Below are positions 15,918 through 25,207 of a stretch of DNA of 33,062 nucleotides, piece after piece; within the stretch, counting starts at the first letter, position 1, and every line of letters begins with the position of its first letter. The notes below the pieces were generated by a model. That model was not told where the DNA came from, did no database searches, and saw only the letters and a list, made by a program, of their open reading frames with translations. This DNA comes from Actinomycetes bacterium (lineage in GTDB: Bacteria; Actinomycetota; Actinomycetes; Actinomycetales; Cellulomonadaceae): NCBI GenBank assembly GCA_023461115.1, contig JAEWOA010000331.1, positions 1-33,062 on the forward strand, read 5' to 3'. Position numbers and translations under genes: made by a program.

Positions 15918-16059
15918 CATGTGGTGGCGGAGGTGAATGGTTTCGGGTGGTGCCCTGGGTGCGGGGGGGCTGGGGACGATGCCTGTGGCGTGTCGCGGCG
16001 GGGCGAACGCGTGCCTTCCGACGAGGAGACGCCGTCGTCGCTGTCCGAGGAGGAACCCC

Positions 16060-16208
16060 ATGCCACGCACAACACCTCGGCGACGCGCCGTGACCGCCGC
16101 CGACGCAGCCGCGCTCGTCGCGGGCGTCCTCGTCGTGCCAGCCGCGACGAGCGCCACCGCCGCCGAGAGCTGTTCACGGTGAACGGCTCGACCTGCACCG
16201 CGGGCTGA
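16060..16208 (+). pseudogene. Probable remnant of a secreted protein gene
   Basis: An ATG at 16060 with an excellent ribosome site (GAGGAGGAA five bases before it) opens a signal-peptide-like sequence: MPRTTPRRRAV, then an Ala/Val-rich core (ALVAGVLVVPAATSATAAES) with a likely AxA cleavage site. This frame stops at 16182 after 40 codons. In the frame starting one base later than the final codons, ELFTVNGSTCTAG then runs to a TGA at 16208 and reads like the start or end of a mature extracellular protein. I infer a secreted protein reduced by deletion or frameshift. A genuine 40-residue secreted peptide (16060-16182) is the alternative. The core contains an Asp (TAADAAAL), unusual for a signal peptide. 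Confidence 0.4.
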
Positions 16209-16232
16209 GCCGTTCCGGCGCGGGCGGTCCCC

Positions 16233-16315
16233 CCGGACCGGATTCATGGCCGTGGACCGGGTTGCTGGCCGCGGACCGTGGCATGCACGAGTCCGGGGCC
16301 ACGGATCCGGTCCGG
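16233..16315. repeat. Imperfect inverted repeat upstream of the GNAT gene
   Basis: CCGGACCGGAT (16233-16243) is matched exactly by ATCCGGTCCGG (16305-16315); extended arms of 24 bases (16233-16256 and 16292-16315) match at 20 positions around a 35-base loop. It lies between the broken secreted gene and the acetyltransferase. The rest of 16209-16393 shows no gene that I can support. Confidence 0.55.
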
Positions 16316-16393
16316 CGCGACAGATCGAGTCCGGCGCTCGTGGCGCTGGGAAACGGCTTGACCCTGCCCCGCGCGGGAGCGAGGGTTCCGCGC

Positions 16394-17056
16394 ATGGTGA
16401 GCGAGTTGGCGAAGGTGTGGCCGGTGGCCGGGCTGCGGGCGGTCTCGGGCGACCTCGAGCTGCGGTGGGCGTCCGACGACGACCTGCTGGCGCTCGCCGG
16501 GCTCGCCGCCGGCGGCATCCACGCCGACGACTACATGCCCTTCACGTTCCCGTGGACGCGCGGCGAGCCCGACGAGGTGCGGCGCAGCGTGCTGGCCTAT
16601 CACTGGCGCAAGCGGGCAGCTCAGGCTCCGGAAGCGTGGACGATCGACTTCGCGGTGGTCCACGACGGCACGGTCGTCGGATCCCAAGGCGCCAGCGCCG
16701 CGGACTTTCCGGTGACCCGCACGGCCGAGACGGGCTCCTGGCTGGGCACGGCCCACCAAGGCCAGGGCGTCGGCACGCGCATGCGGCTGCTGGTGCTGCA
16801 CCTGCTGTTCGACGGGCTCGGCGCGCAAGAGGCCACAACCGGCGCGTTCGTCGACAACGCGCCCTCCAACGGCGTCACCCGCCGGCTCGGGTACCGAGCG
16901 AACGGCGAGGAGTGGCATGCGCGTGAGGGCTCGGCCGCGCGCACGCTCAAGTACGCCATGTCCCGCGAGGACTGGGAGCGCCGGCCCGACGAGCTGCGGC
17001 CAGACGTGCTCATCGAGGGCGCCGACGCCGCCCGCGCGTTCCTCGGCCTCGCCTGA
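16394..17056 (+). CDS. GNAT family N-acetyltransferase (RimJ/RimL-like)
   Basis: Transfers acetyl from acetyl-CoA to an amino group; the substrate is not predictable. 220 residues from the ATG at 16394 (weak upstream AGGG). GNAT landmarks are a beta-rich middle (TIDFAVVHDGTVVGSQGASA), the acetyl-CoA loop TAHQGQGVGTRMRLLVLHLL (Q/R-x-x-G-x-G type), then DNAPSNGVTRRLGYRANGEE, where N-x-x-S-N and the LGY motif match RimJ/RimL-type enzymes that acetylate protein N-termini or small amines. The gene stands alone after a non-coding stretch and converges on the ABC permease genes. The start is uncertain, since in-frame codons extend upstream, but the upstream sequence is not GNAT-like. Confidence 0.85.
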   Translation: MVSELAKVWPVAGLRAVSGDLELRWASDDDLLALAGLAAGGIHADDYMPFTFPWTRGEPDEVRRSVLAYHWRKRAAQAPEAWTIDFAVVHDGTVVGSQGASAADFPVTRTAETGSWLGTAHQGQGVGTRMRLLVLHLLFDGLGAQEATTGAFVDNAPSNGVTRRLGYRANGEEWHAREGSAARTLKYAMSREDWERRPDELRPDVLIEGADAARAFLGLA

Positions 17057-17073
17057 CGCCGCTGCGCGCGGCG
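17057..17073. terminator. Short GC hairpin between convergent genes
   Basis: CGCCGC and GCGGCG around a 5-base loop, immediately after the acetyltransferase stop and 23 bp before the opposing permease stop. It may serve as a shared terminator. The stem is only 6 bp and there is no T-tract. Confidence 0.35.
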
Positions 17074-17095
17074 GTTCGTCGACCCGCTCGGCCCG

Positions 17096-17917
17096 TCAGG
17101 ACAGGAACAGCGCGCGGAGCCGGGTCGTCGTGAAGCTGACGCCGAGCGTGATCATCACGACGAAGTACCCGACGTGCACCAGCATGTCCATGCTCAGCAC
17201 GCCGAGCGTCAGCCCGCGGACCAGCTCCACCGCGTGCCACAGGGGCAGGGCCTTGATGACCCACTGGATCGGCTCGGCGTACACCGAGATCGGGTAGAAC
17301 GTGGCCGAGAACAGGAACATCGGCAGCATCACGAAGTTGATCCAGTCCATCTGCTGGAAGGTCTTCATGTAGCTGGTGACGGCCATGCCCAAGGAGGCGA
17401 ACCCGAACGCGACGAGCACCACCGCAGGCAGGGCGAGCACCGCCGTCCAGGACAGGTTGAGCCCGAGCACCTGCATGACGGTGAGGAAGCCCAGCGCGTA
17501 CACGGCGCCCCGGAGCAGCGCGTAGAGGATCTCGCCGAGCGCGACGTCCAGCGGCCCGATCGACGTCGCGAGCATCGCGTCGTAGAGCTTGCCGAAGTGC
17601 ATCTTGAAGAAGACGTTCCACGTGGAGTCGTAGACCGCGCCGTTCATGGCGGACACCGCGAGCAGCGCGGGGGCGATGAACGCCGCGTAGGGCACCGACT
17701 GGCCCGAGGGGAGCGGCACGTCCCCGATGTACGTCCCGAGGCCCCAGCCCATCGCGAGCAGGTAGAACACGGGCTCGAAGAACCCGGACACGACGATGGC
17801 CCAGTTGGAGCTCTTGGTGGCCTGGAGCGCACGCTCGACGACCGCGCGGGCGTTGCCGGCGTACAGCGCCCGGACGCTGCCGGAGCCGCGGGTGTTGGTG
17901 GGGGCGAGGACGGTCAT
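17096..17917 (-). CDS. ABC-2 type transporter permease (DrrB/C-like), second
   Basis: Membrane subunit of an ABC exporter. 273 residues from the ATG at 17917, which overlaps the upstream permease stop by four bases (ATGA). About six helices in ABC-2 arrangement: an amphipathic N-terminal segment (SNWAIVVSGFFEPVFYLLAMG), then the APALLAVSAMNGAVYDSTWN loop, KMHFGKLYDAMLATSIGPLDVALGE (the coupling region), and the C-terminal FLFSATFYPISVYAEPIQW and LPLWHAVELVRGL, which are the ABC-2 signature of drug or polysaccharide exporters. It would pair with the sister permease and the ATPase. The substrate is unknown. Confidence 0.9.
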   Translation of the reverse strand: MTVLAPTNTRGSGSVRALYAGNARAVVERALQATKSSNWAIVVSGFFEPVFYLLAMGWGLGTYIGDVPLPSGQSVPYAAFIAPALLAVSAMNGAVYDSTWNVFFKMHFGKLYDAMLATSIGPLDVALGEILYALLRGAVYALGFLTVMQVLGLNLSWTAVLALPAVVLVAFGFASLGMAVTSYMKTFQQMDWINFVMLPMFLFSATFYPISVYAEPIQWVIKALPLWHAVELVRGLTLGVLSMDMLVHVGYFVVMITLGVSFTTTRLRALFLS

Positions 17918-18759
17918 CCGCGCAGCCTCCTGACGAAGACGCGGCGCGCGGCGAACCACCCGGCGACCGTCATGGCCAGCAGCACCGCCAGGTGTGCGGC
18001 GATGGGCCACGAGCCGGGGCCGGCGCCGTAGGAGAGCGTGCGGCTGATCTCGGCGCCGTGCCACACGGGCGAGATCCAGCCGATCCACTGCAACCCGATC
18101 GGCAGCGTCGCGATCGGGTAGAACGTGCCCGAGAACAGGAACAACGGGGTGAAGACGAAGCGCTGGACCATCGCGAACTGGCCCTTGTCGTCGCTGATGC
18201 TCGCGGAGAACGCGAGCAGCGGCAGGCCGAACGCGAACCCGGCGAGCACGCCGACGAGCGGGATCAGCCAGCCGAGCCACACGTTCCCGACAGCGCCGAA
18301 CGCGAGCATCAGCGCGTAGTACGCCACGCCGACGAACGCCATCCGCAGGCCGACGGCGATGATCAGGCCCGTGCAGATCTGCGGCGGGCTCACGGGGGAG
18401 GCGTTCATGGCCCAGAAGAGCCGCCGCCACTTGAACCCGGCCATCACGGTGTACGTGAACTCCTCGAGCGTCACCGAGATCGTCGCGGTCACCAGCAGCG
18501 CGGGCGCGACGAACCACACGTAGTCCACGGGCCCGTCCGGGCCGCTCGCCACCGGCACGTCGAGGAACGCGGCCAGGCCGAGCCCGATGCCGAGCAGGTA
18601 GACCAGCGGGCTGCCGATGCCGGACATCACCACGGTCCAGCCGTAGGCGCGCATCTGCAGCAGCTGGTGCTCGGCGATGTACCAGGCGCCGAACTTGCGG
18701 GGCTTGGTCGCGCCGGCGCGTGCCGCGTCGGCCATCTGGGTCGTCGTCACGGTCGTCAT
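17914..18759 (-). CDS. ABC-2 type transporter permease (DrrB/C-like), first
   Basis: 281 residues with about six membrane helices. Matching family segments are SGIGSPLVYLLGIGLGLAAF, the FVAPALLVTATISVTLEEFT loop, GFKWRRLFWAMNASPVSPPQ as coupling helix, and FLFSGTFYPIATLPIGLQW with ISPVWHGAEISRTLSYG near the C-terminus. The two permeases are clearly paralogous but divergent, so the exporter is probably a heterodimer driven by one ATPase type. It lies 13 bp downstream of the ATPase gene. Family members export daunorubicin-type drugs, lipids or glycans; nothing in the sequence defines the cargo. Confidence 0.9.
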   Translation of the reverse strand: MTTVTTTQMADAARAGATKPRKFGAWYIAEHQLLQMRAYGWTVVMSGIGSPLVYLLGIGLGLAAFLDVPVASGPDGPVDYVWFVAPALLVTATISVTLEEFTYTVMAGFKWRRLFWAMNASPVSPPQICTGLIIAVGLRMAFVGVAYYALMLAFGAVGNVWLGWLIPLVGVLAGFAFGLPLLAFSASISDDKGQFAMVQRFVFTPLFLFSGTFYPIATLPIGLQWIGWISPVWHGAEISRTLSYGAGPGSWPIAAHLAVLLAMTVAGWFAARRVFVRRLRG

Positions 18760-18772
18760 CTCGGGGCCGCCC

Positions 18773-19729
18773 TCACTCGATCAGGCTGCGGCCGGTGAGC
18801 CGGAGGAACACGTCCTCCAGGCTGGAGCGGCGCACCAGCGAGGTCGTCGGGTGCAGTCCGGCGTGCGCGACGCGCTCGAGCAGCGCCTCCCCGTCCTGCA
18901 CGTAGAGCAGCACGCGGTCCGGAAGCACCTCGACGCGCTCCGCCAAGCCCTCGAGCCGCTGGGCGGCCTCGGCGTTGCGGTCGGACCCGAACCGGAGCTC
19001 GACCACCTCCCTCGTCGAGTACTCGCGGATCAGCGACGCGGGCGAGCCCTCGGCCATGATCCGGCCGTGGTCGACGACGATCAGCCGGTCGCAGAGCTGC
19101 TCAGCCTCGTCCATGTAGTGCGTGGTGAGCACGAGCGTCGTCCCACGCTCCTTGAGGCGGAACAGCCGGTCCCACAGGACATGGCGAGCCTGCGGGTCCA
19201 GGCCGGTCGTCGGCTCGTCGAGCATGAGGATGCGCGGCTCGTTGATGAGTGCGCGCGCGATCGTGAGCCGGCGCTTCATGCCGCCCGACAGGTCGTCGAC
19301 CTTCGCCTTGGCCTTGTCCTCGAGCTGCGCGAACGCGAGCAGCTCGTCGGCCCGCTGCGCGCACACCGACCGCGGGATGCCGAAGTAGCGCCCATAGACG
19401 ATGAGGTTGTCCCGCACGCGCAGCTCGGTGTCGAGGTTGTCCTCCTGCGGCACCACGCCGAGCTGCGACCGGATCTCGGGCCCGTGCGTGTCGGGGTCCA
19501 GCCCAAGAACCTGCAGGTCACCGCCGGTTCGCTGGGACACGGCGCCGATCATCCGCATGGTCGTCGACTTGCCGGCGCCGTTGGGCCCGAGCAGCCCGAA
19601 CGACTCCCCGGGCGGCACCTCGAAGTCGACTCCGCCCACCGCGACGAGGTCGCCGAACGTCTTGGTCAGGCCGCTCGCGGCGATCACGGGAGAACTCACG
19701 CGGGACAACCTATGTGCCGCCACCGACAC
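18773..19729 (-). CDS. ABC transporter ATP-binding protein (DrrA-like)
   Basis: ATPase subunit of the exporter, about 318 residues from a GTG at 19729. Walker A GPNGAGKST, the Q-loop GVVPQEDNLD, the signature LSGGMKRR, Walker B ILMLDEPTTGLD and the H-loop TTHYMDEAEQL are all intact. The C-terminal about 80 residues (after REVVELRFGS) form the extension typical of DrrA/NodI-type ATPases and end in SLEDVFLRLTGRSL. Start choice is weak: the GTG at 19699 (VSSPVIAASG) is an equally plausible initiation codon, and neither has a strong ribosome site. It begins 35 bp after the HisF-like gene with no evident terminator, so one transcript from hisH-like to the permeases is possible. Confidence 0.92.
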   Translation of the reverse strand: MSVAAHRLSRVSSPVIAASGLTKTFGDLVAVGGVDFEVPPGESFGLLGPNGAGKSTTMRMIGAVSQRTGGDLQVLGLDPDTHGPEIRSQLGVVPQEDNLDTELRVRDNLIVYGRYFGIPRSVCAQRADELLAFAQLEDKAKAKVDDLSGGMKRRLTIARALINEPRILMLDEPTTGLDPQARHVLWDRLFRLKERGTTLVLTTHYMDEAEQLCDRLIVVDHGRIMAEGSPASLIREYSTREVVELRFGSDRNAEAAQRLEGLAERVEVLPDRVLLYVQDGEALLERVAHAGLHPTTSLVRRSSLEDVFLRLTGRSLIE

Positions 19730-19764
19730 CTGCCGAACCCATTGCCGCGGTCGCGGTCAGCGGA

Positions 19765-20556
19765 TCACGCGGTCGTCGGCCGGATGGCGTCACCTGCCGC
19801 GACCAGCTCGCGCTTGAGCTCCTGGACCGAGTGGTTCGCGGCGACGCGCGGCGAGTAGAGCATCGAGCTGACGATCGCCGCGGTCGCTCCGGCGGCGTAG
19901 CCGTCGTGGATGTGCTCGACCGTGCCGGCGCCACCCGACGCGATCACCGGCAGTGCCACCGCGTCGGCGATCCGGCGCGTGATGTCGAGGTCGTAGCCCT
20001 CGCCCGTGCCGTCGCGATCGATGCTGTTGACGACGATCTCGCCGGCGCCGAGCTCCTCGCCCCGCACTGCCCACTGCACCGCGTCCATGCCGGTGTAGGT
20101 CCGAGCGCCGTCGATCGCGATCTCGTACCCACTGGGGATCGACTCGGTCGCAGGCACGCGCTTGACCTGCATGCTCAGCACCATGCACTGCCGGCCGAAC
20201 TCACGCGAGCCCTGCGTGATGATCTCGGGGTTGCGCACGGCCATCGAGTCGAGGCTGATCTTCTCCGCGCCAGCGCTCAGCACCTCGTGCATGTCCTCAA
20301 GGTGGCGGATGCCGCCGCCGACGGTCAGCGGCACGAAGATCTCGCGCGCGACCTCCCGGACCATCGCCAGGTCGATCTGCCGGCGCTCGGCGCTGGCCAT
20401 GATGTCGTAGACGACGATCTCGTCGATCCCCTCGAGGTAGAGGCGACGAGCGAGCTCGCCGGGATCGGCGACGTCGATGTTGTCCTCGAACTGTCGCGCC
20501 TTGGTGACGCGACCGCCCTTGACGTCGAAGCAGGCGACCAACCGGTTGGCGAGCAT
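19765..20556 (-). CDS. HisF-like (beta/alpha)8 synthase subunit, variant active site
   Basis: Cyclase-subunit paralog of imidazole glycerol phosphate synthase, 263 residues, ATG at 20556 after AGGAGGT. The half-barrel motifs ACFDVKGGRVTK (Asp11, Lys19), LTVGGGIRHLEDM, NSIDRDGTGEGYDLDITRR and VIASGGAG are kept, as are counterparts of the ammonia-gate residues (Arg5, Glu46, Lys99, Glu167). However residue 130, the essential catalytic Asp in HisF (AIDAKR), is Gln here (SMQVKR), and the KVSINT segment reads KISLDS. With no other his gene nearby, this is probably not the histidine enzyme but a relative, comparable in concept to the HisF2/WbuZ proteins of sugar amidation. The actual reaction is unknown. 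One base separates it from the hisH-like gene. Confidence 0.85.
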   Translation of the reverse strand: MLANRLVACFDVKGGRVTKARQFEDNIDVADPGELARRLYLEGIDEIVVYDIMASAERRQIDLAMVREVAREIFVPLTVGGGIRHLEDMHEVLSAGAEKISLDSMAVRNPEIITQGSREFGRQCMVLSMQVKRVPATESIPSGYEIAIDGARTYTGMDAVQWAVRGEELGAGEIVVNSIDRDGTGEGYDLDITRRIADAVALPVIASGGAGTVEHIHDGYAAGATAAIVSSMLYSPRVAANHSVQELKRELVAAGDAIRPTTA

Positions 20557-20557
20557 G

Positions 20558-21175
20558 TCAGACCTCCTCGCGCGTCAGGTTGGCGAACCGGCGCAGGACC
20601 TTGAGCCCCGCGGCCGCGCTCTTCTCGGTGTGGAACTGCGTGCCCATGATGTTGCCCTTCGCCACCGCGGCCGCGAACGGCTGCTGGTAGAGGGTCTCGC
20701 CCGCGAGGCAGGACGGGTCGTCGGGCACCGCGAAGTAGGAGTTGACGAAGTAGAAGTGCTCGTCGCCGGCGAACGCCTGCGCCAGCGGGTGCGAGCCCCG
20801 CGCCTCGACGACGTTCCAGCCCATGTGCGGCACGCGCACCTGGCTGCGGTCGAAGTGCCGGACCTCGCCCGGCAGCCACCCGAAGCACTCCTGGTCGTCC
20901 TCCTCGGAGTGCGTGAACAGGACCTGCAGGCCCACGCAGATGCCGAGGAACAGCTCGCCGTCCCCGACGACCTTCTTCTCGAGGTGCTCGACCCAGCCGT
21001 CGTCCGTCAGCGACGCCATGGTGACGCCCGCGGACCCGACGCCGGGGAGCACGTACCGGTCGACGTCGTCGGCCTGATGCGGGAACTGGACCAGCCGGTG
21101 CTCGATCCCCAGGTGCGCGAGGGCATAGGAGACGCTCTGGGAGTTGCCGGTCCGGTAGTCGATGACGCCGATCAC
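20558..21175 (-). CDS. HisH-like glutamine amidotransferase subunit
   Basis: Class I glutaminase that would supply ammonia through the HisF-like barrel. 205 residues from a GTG at 21175 without a clear ribosome site. Motifs are VIDYRTGNSQSV at the N-terminus, LPGVGSAG, the nucleophile Cys80 in GICVGLQVLF, the interface PHMGWN, HFYFVNSYFA and the catalytic His182/Glu184 in TQFHTEKS (usually HPEKS). The glutaminase triad is therefore intact, unlike the partner's cyclase site. The pair is isolated from other histidine genes and lies between tRNA-Ala and an ABC exporter. Paralogs of HisH/HisF that amidate sugars (HisH2/HisF2 with WbpG) are a precedent, but no WbpG-like gene is in the window. Confidence 0.87.
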   Translation of the reverse strand: MIGVIDYRTGNSQSVSYALAHLGIEHRLVQFPHQADDVDRYVLPGVGSAGVTMASLTDDGWVEHLEKKVVGDGELFLGICVGLQVLFTHSEEDDQECFGWLPGEVRHFDRSQVRVPHMGWNVVEARGSHPLAQAFAGDEHFYFVNSYFAVPDDPSCLAGETLYQQPFAAAVAKGNIMGTQFHTEKSAAAGLKVLRRFANLTREEV

Positions 21176-21181
21176 GCGTGT

Positions 21182-21203
21182 CAGGGTACCTGTCGGGCCC
21201 GAC
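21182..21203. promoter_or_regulatory. Twin palindromes in front of the hisH-like gene
   Basis: CAGGGTACCTG (21182-21192, 4-bp arms around GTA) adjoins the perfect 12-bp palindrome GTCGGGCCCGAC (21192-21203). They sit 7-28 bp before the GTG start and between tRNA-Ala and hisH-like. They could be an operator, or the end signal of the tRNA transcript. No clear -10/-35 pair was found. Confidence 0.35.
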
Positions 21204-21248
21204 GGCGGGGTTCCCGTTTTACGGCACGCGTCCGAAGGACGACTGGGG

Positions 21249-21321
21249 TGGAGCCAAGGGGACTCGAACCCCTAACCCCCTGCTTGCAAAGCAGGTGCGC
21301 TACCAATTGCGCCATGGCCCC
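21249..21321 (-). tRNA. tRNA-Ala (anticodon UGC)
   Basis: 73 nt. The acceptor arms GGGGCCA and TGGCTCC pair with one G-U. The D-loop contains AATTGGTAGCGC, the anticodon stem-loop CCTGCTTTGCAAGCAGG shows TGC, and the T-arm is AGGGGTTCGAGTCCCCT. The discriminator base is A, and CCA is not encoded. The gene order tRNA-Ile, small gene, tRNA-Ala downstream of gyrA is typical of actinobacteria. Confidence 0.97.
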
Positions 21322-21346
21322 GAGGTGCGGCCGGGGCCGCAGTCGG

Positions 21347-21466
21347 TCACTCGAACGTGTCGGTGACCTCTGCCCACAGATCCCGCTCGTCGCGGTCCTG
21401 GAGCACCTTGGTGTACACGATGTAGCCGACGGCGGCGACTGCCACCAGGAGCAGGAGCTTCTTCAT
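21347..21466 (-). CDS. DLW-39 family protein, 39 aa
   Basis: A 39-residue gene lying between the two tRNA genes. It starts at the ATG at 21466 after GGGGGATCG: MKKLLLLVAVAAVGYIVYT forms a single membrane helix, then KVLQDRDERDLWAEVTD and a short tail. The length of exactly 39 residues and the Asp-Leu-Trp triplet are what the family is named for. Function is unknown. Its conserved place after gyrA and next to tRNA-Ile/tRNA-Ala supports the call. Confidence 0.9.
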   Translation of the reverse strand: MKKLLLLVAVAAVGYIVYTKVLQDRDERDLWAEVTDTFE

Positions 21467-21488
21467 CGATCCCCCACAAGGTCGGGAG

Positions 21489-21562
21489 TGGGCCTAACAG
21501 GACTTGAACCTGTGACCTCTTCCTTATCAGGGAAGCGCTCTAACCGTCTGAGCTATAGGCCC
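21489..21562 (-). tRNA. tRNA-Ile (anticodon GAU)
   Basis: 74 nt. The acceptor arms GGGCCTA and TAGGCCC pair fully. The D-arm is AGCTCAGACGGTTAGAGC, the anticodon loop CTGATAA gives GAT, and the T-arm contains CAGGTTCAAGTCCTG. The discriminator base is A; CCA is not encoded. It is 69 bp downstream of the DUF3566 gene. Confidence 0.97.
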
Positions 21563-21631
21563 GTGCCGCACGGTGCCGTGCGCGCCGGATGAGAGTACCC
21601 CAGCGGCTGGGCGCTTCCCAAACCGGAAGGG

Positions 21632-22611
21632 TCACTCGTCGGTCATGGTGACGTGCAGGCCCCCGACGAGGGCCGCCACGATGTTGTACAGGAACGCCCC
21701 GATGGTGGCGAGCGCCGTGAGCAGGAAGATGTCGACGACGGCGATCAGGGTGGCGCCCGAGATCACGCGCTTGAAGGCGACGTACTGGAGCAGGTCGTAC
21801 TGGTTGCTGCCGACGATCTGGGTGACCAGGTTGTTGATGTCACCGAAGACGTGCAGCTTGTTGAGCGTGTACCAGACCACTGCGACCGCGACGACAACCA
21901 TCACACCGAATGCGACGGACAGCAGGAACGCGAGCTTCATGACGGACCAGGGGTCGACGCGTGAGATCGAGAGCCGCACGCGGCGCGGCCCGCTGCCGAC
22001 GGTCGGGATGCGGCCGGTGGTCGGGCGCGGTGTGGCGCCGGAGGGCGGGCCGGTCACGGTGCGCGGGGCGTTGGGGTGCATCGCGGGGGTGGCGCCGGCG
22101 GGCGGCACGGCGGACCCTGGCTTGACCGTCGGCGGGGCTGCGTTGGCAGCGCCCGCGGCAGAGGTGGTGGACATCGCGGGTTCTCCGTTCCGGGGCCGGG
22201 CGGCCGAGGAGATGGCGGCGCCGGTGGCGCCGGCAGCCTTCTTGAGCCAGGACGTCGCGGTGTCGACCGCGACCATCAGGGGCGACGGCGGCTCAGGCTC
22301 CGTGCGCTCGAGGGACACGCTGCTCGCGCCGGGCGGGGGAGGCACCGGGGCGCTCGCACCCGAGGCCGACGAGCCCCCGGCGTTGTGGCCGGCGGTCGTC
22401 GATGACGTGCCGTTCGACGACGTGCCGTTCGACGAGGCCCCGTTCGACGAGGCCCCGTTCGAGGACGCGGCGCCGTTCGTCGACGACTCGACGGGCGATT
22501 CGACCCCCGCACGCGCCGCGGCGTCCCGGCCGGACGACGACGTCGCGGTGCGCCCCGTCGGGGACGTCGGACGAGGTCGGGGCGGGATCGAGGGCGGTGC
22601 AGCGGGGTCGG

Positions 22612-22615
<4 letters not shown>
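21632..22615 (-). CDS. DUF3566 transmembrane protein
   Basis: 327 residues. The ATG at 22615 overlaps the gyrA stop by four bases (ATGA), so it is translationally coupled to gyrase, a conserved actinobacterial arrangement. The N-terminal about 205 residues are low-complexity and disordered (Pro, Ser, Ala, Gly, with five SSNG(A/T) repeats), longer than most relatives. The C-terminal DUF3566 domain (about 210-327) begins RRVRLSISRVDPWSVMKLAF and has two membrane helices separated by VFGDINNLVTQIVGSNQYDL, with the second helix around VVDIFLLTALATIGAFLYNI. Function is unknown. A phylogenetically variable tail on a conserved membrane core suggests a protein-interaction role, which is inference. 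Confidence 0.92.
22401..22460. repeat. Four tandem 15-bp repeats inside the DUF3566 gene
   Basis: Four consecutive units of the form GACGA(C/G)G(T/C)(G/C)CCGTTC encode the SSNGA/SSNGT repeats on the minus strand; a fifth, diverged unit follows with a 3-bp insertion. Units 3 and 4 are identical. Such in-frame repeats can change copy number by slippage without breaking the gene. Confidence 0.85.
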
Positions 22616-25152
<2,537 letters not shown>

Positions 25153-25207
25153 TGGGGGTTCCTCACCTGGTTGCGCTCGCTCGTGGGGTTCGTCGTCGGA
25201 TCACCGA

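Noticed and set aside
22401..22480. Short tandem repeats as a possible CRISPR array
   Set aside because: Units are contiguous, 15 bp, without spacers, and in frame in the DUF3566 coding sequence; no cas gene is present.
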